DNA of 64,000 bases, taken from NCBI GenBank assembly GCA_041674625.1, contig JBAYVI010000002.1, positions 32,368 to 96,367 of the forward strand, written 5' to 3'. Of this stretch, positions 54,412 to 63,822 are shown piece by piece. This DNA is from BRH-c32 sp041674625. GTDB taxonomy: Bacteria; Bacteroidota; Ignavibacteria; Ignavibacteriales; Melioribacteraceae. Position 1 is the stretch's first letter, and the number at the start of each line of letters is the position of its first letter. The position numbers and the translations under genes are program-made. Under the pieces are notes generated by a model that was not told where the DNA came from, searched no databases, and worked only from the letters and a program-made list of their open reading frames with translations.

Positions 54412-57400
54412 TAGAATAACTTCCTTTTATTGGTAAAGTAAAGTAAAATATTGTTCCATTTCCCTTTTCTGATTCGAGCCATATTTTTCCACCGTGTTTC
54501 TCGACAATACGTTTGCAGATAGCAAGCCCCATGCCTGTACCTGGATACTCATCTCTACTATGTAAACGCTGAAATATTATAAATATTTTTTCAAAAAAGG
54601 CTTGTTCGATACCTATTCCGTTATCACGTATCGAAATTTTCCATTCCGATTCTGTTTTTTCTGCTGCTATATGTATGATAGGGGGGGAGTCGCTTCTGTA
54701 TTTTATTGCATTGCTAATGAGATTCTGGAATAGTCTTGCTAATTGGCTATCATCACCTATTACTAAAGGTAAATCATCATTAATAATAATAGCATTGTTT
54801 TCGGTTATTTTTGATTGCAAGTTTACAATAGCGGTACCTAAGATTTCAGTAAGATCAACATTTGAAAAGGGTTTAGCTTTCGTGGAAATTCGTGAATAAG
54901 TTAGCAGGTCGTTTATTAATGACTGCATACGAGTGGCTCCATCGACAGCGAAAGCAATAAAATCATTTGCATCAGTATCCAATTTATCTTTATATCTCTT
55001 ACTAAGTAATTGAGTATAGCTTGATACCATCCTCAAGGGTTCTTGTAAATCGTGAGAAGCCACATAAGCAAACTGCTCAAGCTCTTTATTCGATCGTTCA
55101 AGTTCAGACATTGCCTTTATTAATTTTTTTTCTTCCTGCTTCCGTTCAGTAATATCCTGAACTAATCCAGACATTCTTATAAATTTACCTTCTGAATCAA
55201 AAGCAGTTCCTCCACCCTTTGTATATATCCACCTTAATTCGCCATCTACTCTTCTGATTCTGCATTCAAATTCCCAATTTTTTCCATTAGCGATAGCATC
55301 ACCAAAACTCGATTGAAAGAATTCACGATCCTCAGGAATAACATGTCGTGAAGCCATCTCGAATGTCCAGTTAGGAAGAAGTTCATTATAACCAAAAATC
55401 TGGTCGTGGCTCAATGAACGTGTTGCGCTTCCGTCCAAAAGATTTAGATCCCAGACACCTGTTTTGTTAACTTCAAGTGCAAGTTGTAGCCGACTCTCAG
55501 TCTCAATAACTCTCTCTTCTGCTTTTTTAATTTCGGTGATATTCATAATACTTACTAAAACTCTGCCTGAATTATCTTCAGGTGTAGGAAAGGACATCCT
55601 TAGAAAAGTATTAATAAGAATCCCATCTACCGTGCGGAGATCCATTTCTGCTTCATAGAGCAGTTTCCCTTCAGCTAAAGCTACAAGTTCACCAATAAAT
55701 CCTGGAAGAGTATCCGGAGTGGCAAAAACAACTTCTAAGGATTGGATTAATTGGGATTTATCGGTTGCGTGAAACATTAACAAAGTTTCATTATTGACAT
55801 CTGTAATCTTAACTTCTTTCAGCAATTCTGAAACAAATTCTACATTAGATTTAAAATAATTGCAAAAATCAGTAACACCATTCTTTTTTAAATCGTCAAC
55901 CATTTTTATAACAATTGACCAATCCTCTTCCCACAAGGATACAGGAGAATTATTAACCATGTTCCTATATTTAATTTCTGACCGAGTCAACAATTCCTGT
56001 GTTGTTTTTATTTCTGTGATATCGGTTGCAGCAGCATACAAGTTATCTCCAAATGGGACAGTATTCCAGGTTAACCATTTGTAGTTTCCGTCTTTGCATC
56101 TATACCTGTTAATAAAATTAATTGTAACAGCACCTTGTTTTAATTTCTCAACTTCGAACAAAGTATTTTGGATATCATCTGGGTGAATAAATTCGAGGAA
56201 CGGTTTTGCGGTTAATTCTTCTTTAGAGTATCCGAGATGTTTTTCCCACGCCGGATTCATTCTTTTAAAGTAACCGTCTGTTCCTGCAATGCAAAGGAGA
56301 TCTAGTGATACACTAAAAAATCTGTCCCTCTCTTCTTCGGCGGTTTTTCTTGCGGTTATATCAATAAAAGTAGCAAGAAAACCATCTTCTAAAGAGATGC
56401 CTGAGATAATAATAGTCTTAAGACTTCCATTTTTACATGTAACTTGATATTCGATTGATTGAATGTCATGATTCCTCAATTTGGCATTTTCAACTTCCTT
56501 GCTCCAAGTTTCCAATACCCAACTACGGTATGCCTCATCGGGATAAGCATTAATCCACCATTGTTCAAGTGTAGGAATATCTTTGAGTGTATATCCAAAT
56601 ACTTTTGTAAAACGGTCATTTATTAATCTTAAATTTCCCAAATTATCGACCTGACAAAGAGGTATCGGAGTGGAATTAATGAGAGTCCTGAATTTATTTT
56701 CACTATTCCTTAGTGTTTCTTCTGATTCTTTTTGTTTTATCTCCATTTTCTCAAATTTAGACATCGTAATCCAAATAAAAGCAATCAAAACAACAACTAT
56801 GCCTATTGTATGTGCAACAGCTTCTGACTGGACATTATATAGATGTAATTTTACGCCTAAATTGGCAATTATTTCAATTAATACTGGTGTTATTACTACT
56901 ATGGGCAATAAGATTCGGAGAAGCATACCGGTGGAATTCTGGGAACTTACTTTTTTCATTATTCCAGACTCACGGTTCATAACTATAATCCCTTTTGAGA
57001 GTATAACAAAAAGCAGAGCGGTATGAACTGCCATTGCTGTAGAATTAAAAGGTTGGAGAAGACCCCATTCTTTATAAAAGTAAGCTAATAGGAGGATGCC
57101 AGATATTGTAAATGAAATGAGGGATAAAATTTGACTTATTAAAAATGATTCGAATATTTTTGATTTACTGTAAATAAGGCTAATTCCTAAAAGGATAAAA
57201 CAGATGGCTGTTATTGCTGACATTCTTCCGGGAGTTGAAGTAAGTATTGAAGCTGTATTGTCTTTAAATAGGAATTGATCAATTCCTAAGTCGATAGTGG
57301 CGAAATATTCTATTAATGTTAGTGAACCTATAAATATTACAACAAAAGCAGATAAATATCCGATTATATTTAGAACTTTCGACTTGAATTTATTGTAAGC

Positions 57401-57604
57401 GATAAATAGAGAGAATCCAACTAAAATAAATGCCAAGGCTGTATTTACTTTCATAGAAACAAAATTTGGTAAAATGCTTTTAAAAACTTGAATATTAGCA
57501 CTCCAGCCAATCATTACAATTATTCCCAAAAACATTCCTATCAATGCAGAGGCTTGAACATAGAAATTGAGCCAAATTTTGAACATTGAATTTCTCTTAT
57601 CCAT
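54404..57604 (-). CDS. Large membrane multi-PAS histidine kinase
   Basis: 1066 residues. Residues 1-290 have about eight membrane helices. At least five PAS modules follow, including ones starting near 305 (S-T-P-I-P-L-C-Q-V-D), 420 (F-F-S-V-S-L-D-L-L-C-I-A) and 690 (G-V-W-D-L). The kinase core has the phosphoacceptor in A-S-H-D-L-Q-E-P-L-R near 830 and HATPase ending T-L-P-I. The H-D-L-Q-E-P type is shared with bacterial phytochromes, and the overlapping Rcp1-like receiver supports that pairing. The membrane part has no recognised ligand motif. Confidence 0.92.
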   Translation of the reverse strand: MDKRNSMFKIWLNFYVQASALIGMFLGIIVMIGWSANIQVFKSILPNFVSMKVNTALAFILVGFSLFIAYNKFKSKVLNIIGYLSAFVVIFIGSLTLIEYFATIDLGIDQFLFKDNTASILTSTPGRMSAITAICFILLGISLIYSKSKIFESFLISQILSLISFTISGILLLAYFYKEWGLLQPFNSTAMAVHTALLFVILSKGIIVMNRESGIMKKVSSQNSTGMLLRILLPIVVITPVLIEIIANLGVKLHLYNVQSEAVAHTIGIVVVLIAFIWITMSKFEKMEIKQKESEETLRNSENKFRTLINSTPIPLCQVDNLGNLRLINDRFTKVFGYTLKDIPTLEQWWINAYPDEAYRSWVLETWSKEVENAKLRNHDIQSIEYQVTCKNGSLKTIIISGISLEDGFLATFIDITARKTAEEERDRFFSVSLDLLCIAGTDGYFKRMNPAWEKHLGYSKEELTAKPFLEFIHPDDIQNTLFEVEKLKQGAVTINFINRYRCKDGNYKWLTWNTVPFGDNLYAAATDITEIKTTQELLTRSEIKYRNMVNNSPVSLWEEDWSIVIKMVDDLKKNGVTDFCNYFKSNVEFVSELLKEVKITDVNNETLLMFHATDKSQLIQSLEVVFATPDTLPGFIGELVALAEGKLLYEAEMDLRTVDGILINTFLRMSFPTPEDNSGRVLVSIMNITEIKKAEERVIETESRLQLALEVNKTGVWDLNLLDGSATRSLSHDQIFGYNELLPNWTFEMASRHVIPEDREFFQSSFGDAIANGKNWEFECRIRRVDGELRWIYTKGGGTAFDSEGKFIRMSGLVQDITERKQEEKKLIKAMSELERSNKELEQFAYVASHDLQEPLRMVSSYTQLLSKRYKDKLDTDANDFIAFAVDGATRMQSLINDLLTYSRISTKAKPFSNVDLTEILGTAIVNLQSKITENNAIIINDDLPLVIGDDSQLARLFQNLISNAIKYRSDSPPIIHIAAEKTESEWKISIRDNGIGIEQAFFEKIFIIFQRLHSRDEYPGTGMGLAICKRIVEKHGGKIWLESEKGNGTIFYFTLPIKGSYSND

Positions 57605-57683
57605 TTAGTTGACTCCTTAAATAATCTTTCATTGAGAATAACATTTAATTAAATAATCCAAAATTATTTTTAATTTAGTCTGG

Positions 57684-58055
57684 TTACTTGATATTAGAAG
57701 ATAATCCGCCTTTAACCAGCCGCAGTAATTTTCCCGATTCAGACCATTTATCAAAAACGTATTCTATACCAAAAGATTTAACTTTTTCTACTTGAAACGG
57801 TAAAAGACCTAGTGAAAAGACAATAATAACAGAATGGTGAAGGTACTCTTGGAATCTTATAAGAATTGAATAATCAGGAGAAGTGCTTCTAAAAATATCA
57901 ATTATTATTAGATCAGGTCTTTCTGTATCCAAAATATCAATGCCGTCATCATAATTCGCAGCTTCAATCAACTCATTATTGTTGTTTGGGTCCCAAAAAA
58001 GTTTCTTGAACAAGCTCCGAAATTCAGCCGAACTATCTATTACTAAGATTTTCAT
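57684..58055 (-). CDS. Divergent stand-alone receiver
   Basis: 123 residues with a REC fold. The phosphoacceptor Asp53 (I-I-I-D-I-F-R-S) and Lys103 remain, but the acidic pair is reduced to Asp7-Ser8 and the switch Thr is Ser81. Reduced metal binding is therefore expected, and it may be a poor or atypical acceptor. It lies 79 bases before the 1066-residue kinase. Confidence 0.8.
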   Translation of the reverse strand: MKILVIDSSAEFRSLFKKLFWDPNNNNELIEAANYDDGIDILDTERPDLIIIDIFRSTSPDYSILIRFQEYLHHSVIIVFSLGLLPFQVEKVKSFGIEYVFDKWSESGKLLRLVKGGLSSNIK

Positions 58056-58180
58056 CTTCCTTACCTCATTATAAATACTATCTGTAACTTAACTAATAAG
58101 GAAAAAATCAGGTATAGCTGAAATAATGAATTAATGCATGACGAAATATTGAAAAGTCGTGCAATTTAAAAGCTACACAA

Positions 58181-58546
58181 TTATCCAGATGCAGTAATTG
58201 ATTCAATTGTATCAATCATTTCCGGAATATCGGCAGATTTGTCAAAATAATATTTTGCACCCAATTCGAAGCATTTTTCTCTATAACTTTTTTGATTGTA
58301 ATTTGATAAAATTATAATAATTGGATTTAGAGGTAGTTGGTCTAATTTCTTTAAAACATCCAAAGCGGTTCCAGTTTTGAGCTGAAAATCAAGCACAATC
58401 ATTTCCGGCTTGTCTCTGGATATTACAGTTAAAGCAGAATGAACATCGTTGGCTTCAAGAATTTCATCAATCCCGTTTAAATCAATAAGGAATTTGATTA
58501 GGTCTCTTCTAATTTCTGAGGAATCATCAATTATAGCAATCTTCAC
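58181..58546 (-). CDS. Stand-alone receiver protein
   Basis: 121-residue REC with Asp7-Asp8, Asp53 in I-V-L-D-F-Q-L-K, a Ser in the switch position (I-L-S-N-Y) and D-K-S (Lys kept, Pro replaced by Ser). No output domain. It is 129 bases downstream of the NarL regulator. Confidence 0.88.
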   Translation of the reverse strand: MKIAIIDDSSEIRRDLIKFLIDLNGIDEILEANDVHSALTVISRDKPEMIVLDFQLKTGTALDVLKKLDQLPLNPIIIILSNYNQKSYREKCFELGAKYYFDKSADIPEMIDTIESITASG

Positions 58547-58675
58547 TAAATCTCCGCTAAATTTATTGTTAAAGGTAAATAATATTTAAAACGAATGATG
58601 TGGTTAAATTAATTTTAATATATGTAGCGAAAACACTACAAACCACAATAATTCAGTTACAGAATAATTGCGAAT

Positions 58676-59311
58676 CTAAGAATCTATCAATTTATTCATT
58701 AGTGCATATTGTACAAGATCACTATTGTTATTAAATCCAAGCTTCTCAAATACTCTACTCCTATACGAATTTATGGTACTTGGGCTTAATGATAATTCCT
58801 CTGCAATTTCTTTTTGTCCAAGCCCGGATGCAAGCATTCTCAAAACCTGAAACTCACGATCAGATAATTCTTCATGGTCGGATTTTTTTGAAGTATTATC
58901 AAATTCAAATGCCATTCTTTCGGCTAATGATGGAGTGATATATTTTCTACCTGAAGCTACACGTTTCACAGCTAAAATCAATTCCTCAGGAGATGCATCC
59001 TTTGATAAATAGCCAGAAGCTCCTGCTTTAATTGTTCTTAACGCATATCTTTCTTCAGGGTTCATACTTAACATTAGAACTTTTACAGACGGTTTTCTTT
59101 CTTTTATTTCTTTAAGAATTTCTATTCCGTCTTTGGCTGGGAAATTAATATCAAGAATCAAAATATCACAATCATTTTTTTCAATAAAAGGAATTACATC
59201 AAAAGGGGAAGCGGTATCTCCGACAACTTTTAAATCACTCTCATCTCCAAATAATTTTTTCAATCCTTGGCGAATTAAATAGTGATCATCTGCTAAAAAT
59301 ATTTTTATCAT
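58676..59311 (-). CDS. NarL/FixJ-type response regulator
   Basis: 211 residues: REC 1-120 (Asp8-Asp9, Asp54 in L-I-L-D-I-N-F-P, S-M-N, S-K-D in place of T-K-P) and LuxR-type helix-turn-helix at 145-211 (E-L-S-D-R-E-F-Q-V-L-R-M-L-A-S-G, then K-E-I-A-E-E-L-S-L-S-P-S-T-I-N-S-Y). It is the only protein of the signalling block with a DNA-binding domain. The HisKA_3 kinase gene ends 52 bases upstream, so they form a NarX/NarL-like pair. Confidence 0.94.
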   Translation of the reverse strand: MIKIFLADDHYLIRQGLKKLFGDESDLKVVGDTASPFDVIPFIEKNDCDILILDINFPAKDGIEILKEIKERKPSVKVLMLSMNPEERYALRTIKAGASGYLSKDASPEELILAVKRVASGRKYITPSLAERMAFEFDNTSKKSDHEELSDREFQVLRMLASGLGQKEIAEELSLSPSTINSYRSRVFEKLGFNNNSDLVQYALMNKLIDS

Positions 59312-59363
59312 TTCGAACCTCGTTAAGGCTGTTAAATAAAAATGTAAACTAATGTATTAAAAA

Positions 59364-61988
59364 CTAATTTTTAAGGGGAATTTTAACTTGAATTTTAGTG
59401 CCTTTTCCTTTTGCTGAATCAATTTTAATTTCACCTCTTAATAAAATAACTCGTTCATTCATACCGAGCAATCCAAACGATTTATTAGATTTTACTTCTT
59501 CGATATTGAAACCAATTCCGTCATCACTAATTTCGATATATAGAGTATCGTTATTGATAAATAAATTAAGAATCATATTGGAGCACATAGAGTGTCTCCC
59601 GGCATTTGTCAATGACTCTTGAACAATTCTATAAATGTTAAGACTTGTTTTTTTATCAAAATTTTCAACATCAAAATCAATTTTAAGCTGAACTTGGATA
59701 GAGGATTTTAACTCAAATGATTCGATTAAACTCTCCAGAGCTGTCTTAATCCCCAGATCATCAAGATATTCAGGGCGCAAATCCTTAATTAGAGTTCTTA
59801 CTGATCTTACCGATTTATCAACAATCGAAGAGATGGATTCCAATTCCTTATGAATAATTTCCCGATCAAATGGTTTTTTCTTAACTGTAATATCCCTATC
59901 AAGCATTGATAAATTCATTTTCACTGAAGTTAAGATTTGACCCAATTCGTCATGGATTTCTCTCGATATATTTTTTCTTTCATCTTCTCTTACATCAGAT
60001 AAATGTTCAGCAAGAGCTCTTAGGTTTTTCTCGGATTCAACTAATCTATCTTTGTCATTTTTATTCTCTGTTATATCTTGCATAGCTCCATAGATACGGA
60101 CAGCTTTTCCATTTTTTGAAATAACTTTTCCCATAGTTCTGACCCATAGTTTATTTCCCTTCGCTGTTATAAATGGTAATTCTAAATCATATGACTTTTG
60201 TTCTTCAATCGCTTTTTGAAAAGCTTCTCGAATAGTTTTCAAGGCTTCAGGTTCGTAATAATTATTTTCGTCAAATACTTGAGGAGGAGAATCTTTTGGG
60301 ACTTCGTAGATACTGAATATTTCATCAGTAAAGAAGGTTTTCATTGTCCCTAAGTCTAAATCAAATCCACCGACTTTGGAAATTTTCCCTGCCTCTTTTA
60401 AAATAGATTCACTTCTCTTTAAATTCTCTTCCATTTTCTTTTGATATGTAATATCAATTGACATTCCGGTTGTCCCAATAATATTGTCTTCATCGTCTCG
60501 AACAAAACAGGAATTTGTACTCAGTATTACAATGTTTCCATTTTTGTGAATGAACTTACTATCATATTCAAGAAAAGAGGTAAGATTATTAATGGAGTGG
60601 GTAATTGGTTGAATGCTATTTTCAATTTGATCTTTTGAAATAAAATCAAGAAATAATTTACCAATCAATTCATTGGGTTCGTAACCTAAGATATTTTTTG
60701 AAGCCTTATTTATAAAAGTTATGATGCCTTCATTATTAATTGACCAAATAAGGTCATGTGAGGATTCAACAAGTGTTCTATATTTATTTTCACTTTCTCG
60801 AATTTCTTTTTCAGAATTTTTACGTGAAGTAATATCAAGAATTACTCCGAGAATCTTAATTGGTTTACCATTAATATCGTATTCAAGTTCTCCGATTGAA
60901 TTAACTATTCTGGGATCACTTCCATTTTTCGGTAGAATCGTATATTCTAAATTATATTTAATTCCCCGTTCAATTAAATCAATGATTCCTTGGTGAACCC
61001 TTTCTCTTTCAGGTATACAGCTTTCAATATATTCAGGCTCAAGGCTATTATCTCCCGGAGGTAAACCGAAAATATTCAAGGCTTCATCAGAGCCCCAAAA
61101 AGAATTCGTTTGAATATTATACTCCCAATTACCAACTTTACCCAAGTTCTGTGCTTTTTTATATCGTTTTTCATTTTTCTGAAATAAAAATTCTGCTTTC
61201 TTTAGTTTAGTTATATCGTCAAAAGTTGTAAAGACCTGGAATGGAACACTTTTTCCTTCTTTGAATTGAGGAACGGCATCAATTTTAATCCAGCAATATT
61301 CATTTTCAATTTGATTAAAAATGCCCATAATTACGCTTAAAACTTTTTGTCCTGTTTTAAGAGCTACAATACTTGGATGATCTTCTGAGGAAAATTCTGA
61401 CCAGTCCTCATGAATAGTTTTTAATTTAAGATCATTATATGTTACTCCCATAATCTGGTCTAGAGATAAGCCTAAAATTTTACATGCAGCATTATTTGCA
61501 AGAGTAATTTTTCCAAATGGGTCGTGATAAGTTACACCTCGAGCCATGGAATCAAACAAATGACGGAATTCTTTTTCATTAATATCCAATTCTGCCGTTT
61601 TGCTTCGCACTAATTTTTTGAACTTATTCTCTGCTCTGAATGCCAATATTGTGAGTATGAGGATAATTATTACAATTGAGATAACTACTGGCAGAAAATA
61701 GGGCTGTTTATAAAGTGAAAGTCGATTTAATTCAAATTCTTGGATCAAAGGAAAAGTAATTATACTAAAACTCGAACCTATGGAACAAAGGTTAATATTA
61801 TTCAAAGCAATAGTGAAAGTATCCATTTTACCTGCATTATTAACTTGTGCCTCATTTGCAAAAGCATATAGATCCAATTTTTTAAATGAATAATTTGAGG
61901 AAAGAGGCTGGAGAATTATATAGATGAGAAAGAAGATAAAGCAACAAGAAAGTCTATTTTTATTTGGCTTTAATTTGTGACTGTACAT
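59364..61988 (-). CDS. Multi-PAS HisKA_3 (NarX-type) histidine kinase
   Basis: 874 residues. Two hydrophobic helices (about 13-32 and 95-117) surround a short extracytoplasmic stretch of about 60 residues, smaller than usual sensors. Four PAS domains follow at about 135-270, 275-390, 400-520 and 530-645. The HisKA_3 dimerisation domain has its His in S-R-E-I-H-D-E-L-G-Q, and the HATPase has a typical G-L-L-G-M-N-E-R motif. HisKA_3 kinases pair with NarL regulators, and one follows 52 bases later. It is the first gene of the 25-kb minus-strand block. Confidence 0.92.
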   Translation of the reverse strand: MYSHKLKPNKNRLSCCFIFFLIYIILQPLSSNYSFKKLDLYAFANEAQVNNAGKMDTFTIALNNINLCSIGSSFSIITFPLIQEFELNRLSLYKQPYFLPVVISIVIIILILTILAFRAENKFKKLVRSKTAELDINEKEFRHLFDSMARGVTYHDPFGKITLANNAACKILGLSLDQIMGVTYNDLKLKTIHEDWSEFSSEDHPSIVALKTGQKVLSVIMGIFNQIENEYCWIKIDAVPQFKEGKSVPFQVFTTFDDITKLKKAEFLFQKNEKRYKKAQNLGKVGNWEYNIQTNSFWGSDEALNIFGLPPGDNSLEPEYIESCIPERERVHQGIIDLIERGIKYNLEYTILPKNGSDPRIVNSIGELEYDINGKPIKILGVILDITSRKNSEKEIRESENKYRTLVESSHDLIWSINNEGIITFINKASKNILGYEPNELIGKLFLDFISKDQIENSIQPITHSINNLTSFLEYDSKFIHKNGNIVILSTNSCFVRDDEDNIIGTTGMSIDITYQKKMEENLKRSESILKEAGKISKVGGFDLDLGTMKTFFTDEIFSIYEVPKDSPPQVFDENNYYEPEALKTIREAFQKAIEEQKSYDLELPFITAKGNKLWVRTMGKVISKNGKAVRIYGAMQDITENKNDKDRLVESEKNLRALAEHLSDVREDERKNISREIHDELGQILTSVKMNLSMLDRDITVKKKPFDREIIHKELESISSIVDKSVRSVRTLIKDLRPEYLDDLGIKTALESLIESFELKSSIQVQLKIDFDVENFDKKTSLNIYRIVQESLTNAGRHSMCSNMILNLFINNDTLYIEISDDGIGFNIEEVKSNKSFGLLGMNERVILLRGEIKIDSAKGKGTKIQVKIPLKN

Positions 61989-62129
61989 ATTATCTCATCA
62001 AATTATTTGTGATTCATGAACTTTTTATATTAATTCCATTCACAACGGATGATTTTTGTATATATGACAATAAATTATAGCTAATTTTTAAGTGAAAGTA
62101 AATAGTACTCTTATTTCAAAACTGATGCG

Positions 62130-62228
62130 TTAAACTAAAATAAAGGTCATTGTTGCATGTGCATGTGTATTTATTAATTCGGGAATTAACAGTTTTCCTT
62201 TTGCATCGATTATTGCAGGAGAGGGTAG
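62130..62228 (-). pseudogene. Fossil of an amidohydrolase metal site
   Basis: The minus strand reads A-I-I-D-A-K-G-K-L-L-I-P-E-L-I-N-T-H-A-H-A-T-M-T and then stops. I-D-A-x-G-x-x-x-x-P-G-x-I-x-x-H-x-H is the N-terminal metal site of cytosine-deaminase/chlorohydrolase-type amidohydrolases. Only about 32 codons survive. The remaining 230 bases up to the nucleotidyltransferase remnant hold nothing I can name. Confidence 0.55.
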
Positions 62229-62462
62229 AAGATTCTAACATTACGCATATTCGGCTCCTGATTTTTAAATAAAAATATCGGAATAAAAAGATAACACTAA
62301 ACCAAACATACAGATTTTGAATGAATTGGAATTTATTTAAGTGAAAATCATTACATATATACAAAAAGGAAGCAAAAATTGCTTCGGAAAATATTCTCTA
62401 CTCTTTGGATAGCGTTGATTATTAATAAACCATATTATATTCTTGTCAATAAAAATGGACAT

Positions 62463-62810
62463 ATGTCAAAAAATATAGACGAAGAAAAACCAATGGATAA
62501 AATCCCTTCTGAAATAAGGGTCATAATTGAAAAATATTTACAGTTACTTCGAGCAAATAATATTGTGCTGAAGTGCGCTTATCTTTTTGGGAGTTATTCA
62601 ATTGGTAATTATACCTAATGGAGTGATATAGATATTGCTCTCGTTTCCGATTCCTTTGAAGGAATAAGATTGAAAGACCGAGAAAAAATTAAAAAAATAA
62701 CTCTAAATGTTAGTTCATCGATAGAAGTAATTCCATTCAAAACCGAAGACTTAACTGCCGAAAATCCTCTCGCAAAGGAAATTATCAGAACGGGGATATT
62801 GCTTACCTAA
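62463..62810 (+). pseudogene. MNT-type nucleotidyltransferase interrupted by one stop
   Basis: From an ATG at 62463 the frame gives a MNT/MntA-like nucleotidyltransferase: A-Y-L-F-G-S-Y-S-I-G-N-Y-T, then a TAA, then W-S-D-I-D-I-A-L-V-S-D. The G-S-x-x-x-G and S-D-I-D catalytic motifs are both intact but separated by the stop at 62616-62618. Such enzymes are antitoxins of HEPN-MNT pairs. The frame ends normally at 62808-62810. Only one base change would restore it, so decay is recent or the base is a sequencing error. Confidence 0.7.
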
Positions 62811-62852
62811 GATTTTAGGAATGATGTAAATAAATTAAGTGAAGGTTTAGAT

Positions 62853-63059
62853 GTGGAATGGAAAGAAAGGTGGAATAAAGAATTATATGAATTATTTAGA
62901 GTAATTCGAGCGGATATTTCAAAGATAAAATTTAATAAATCCTTTTGGATTGTTTGGACTGAGCAAAAGCATATGGATAAATTAAATAATCAGATAAAGA
63001 TTTTGAATAGCAAAATTAATAATAATTTTAATGATTCTATTAAGTCATTTAAACTTTAG
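62853..63059 (+). CDS. Small charged protein of unknown function, possible remnant
   Basis: 68 codons from a GTG, rich in Lys, Glu, Trp and Asn (E-R-W-N-K-E-L-Y-E-L-F-R-V-I-R). The frame is the same as that of the nucleotidyltransferase remnant and is open from its stop onward, so it might once have been a fused or following part of the same locus. I recognise no family. The 3' end overlaps the stop of the convergent membrane protein gene by 11 bases. Whether it is expressed is doubtful. Confidence 0.3.
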   Translation: MEWKERWNKELYELFRVIRADISKIKFNKSFWIVWTEQKHMDKLNNQIKILNSKINNNFNDSIKSFKL

Positions 63060-63639
63060 AATTAGCATTCTCTTTTACAGTATTGAGAAACAGTAGTCCT
63101 GATGCAGTCCAAAGAAATGCGAAAAAACCATTCACTGCTAATATTTCGGTTACTGAACTTTCGGGGGCGTATTGCACTCCTGCAATAAGAGCTAAGGCGG
63201 AAATTATTAAATGAGAAAAAGCCATGATAAACAATACTATCGCCATACCGCGAGGTTGAAGGCGAGTAACAATAGCACCTAAAGTGCCGATTGCGAGGAC
63301 TCCCGGATATACCAAATTAATCGAATTATTTTCATTTCCCATTAATCCAACCGCAAGGTTAGACCAGATTAGAAAAAGACCTGAAAATACTGAAAGCGCA
63401 ATCGCTGCTTTATAAGTGATATTGTTCACATTTTTAGAAGCCATTCTATATATAAAACTCGCTATAAAAATCAGACTCCATGCAGCGAAAAAATCAAAAA
63501 TGCTCCATTTCATTTCCTCCGAAATTATTTTGGCAGTTAAAGGAATAATGAGCAATAACGCGGATAGAAATGCAGTGCTTAAGGCGTACTGTAATATACT
63601 TGTTGGTTTTTTAATTATCCTTGATAATTTGCTTAACAT
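63049..63639 (-). CDS. Six-helix membrane protein
   Basis: 196 residues with six predicted membrane helices at about 17-38, 45-63, 73-95, 106-125, 129-152 and 164-187. No catalytic motif is seen; short loops include R-L-Q-P-R-G-M and V-Q-Y-A-P-E. Its start overlaps the end of the small membrane gene by 7 bases, and both follow the winged-helix regulator, so the regulator probably controls this membrane pair. Substrate or function unknown. Confidence 0.7.
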   Translation of the reverse strand: MLSKLSRIIKKPTSILQYALSTAFLSALLLIIPLTAKIISEEMKWSIFDFFAAWSLIFIASFIYRMASKNVNNITYKAAIALSVFSGLFLIWSNLAVGLMGNENNSINLVYPGVLAIGTLGAIVTRLQPRGMAIVLFIMAFSHLIISALALIAGVQYAPESSVTEILAVNGFFAFLWTASGLLFLNTVKENANSKV

Positions 63640-63818
63640 ATTTTCTCTTTTTTTTTAATATATAGATAGTATCCTGTACCTACAATTACTATAAATAAAG
63701 GTACTGCCCCCGGTTCGCTTTCAAATGTTATATTTAACACTAATAATAAAAGACCAAAGAAAATTATTATTATCGAAATACGTTTTTGAAATTTTATTTT
63801 ATTTGATTGAGTTTCCAT
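63633..63818 (-). CDS. Small two-helix membrane protein
   Basis: 61 residues with two hydrophobic helices (about 13-29 and 36-53) and a lysine-rich C-terminus (K-K-K-E-K). It starts 4 bases after the regulator stop and overlaps the next gene by 7 bases, which supports it being a real gene of this operon. Confidence 0.6.
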   Translation of the reverse strand: METQSNKIKFQKRISIIIIFFGLLLLVLNITFESEPGAVPLFIVIVGTGYYLYIKKKEKIC

Positions 63819-63822
63819 ATAA

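Noticed and set aside
62116..62364. Minus-strand ORF of 82 codons
   Set aside because: The amidohydrolase motif lies in a different frame of the same strand; this frame is low-complexity shadow.
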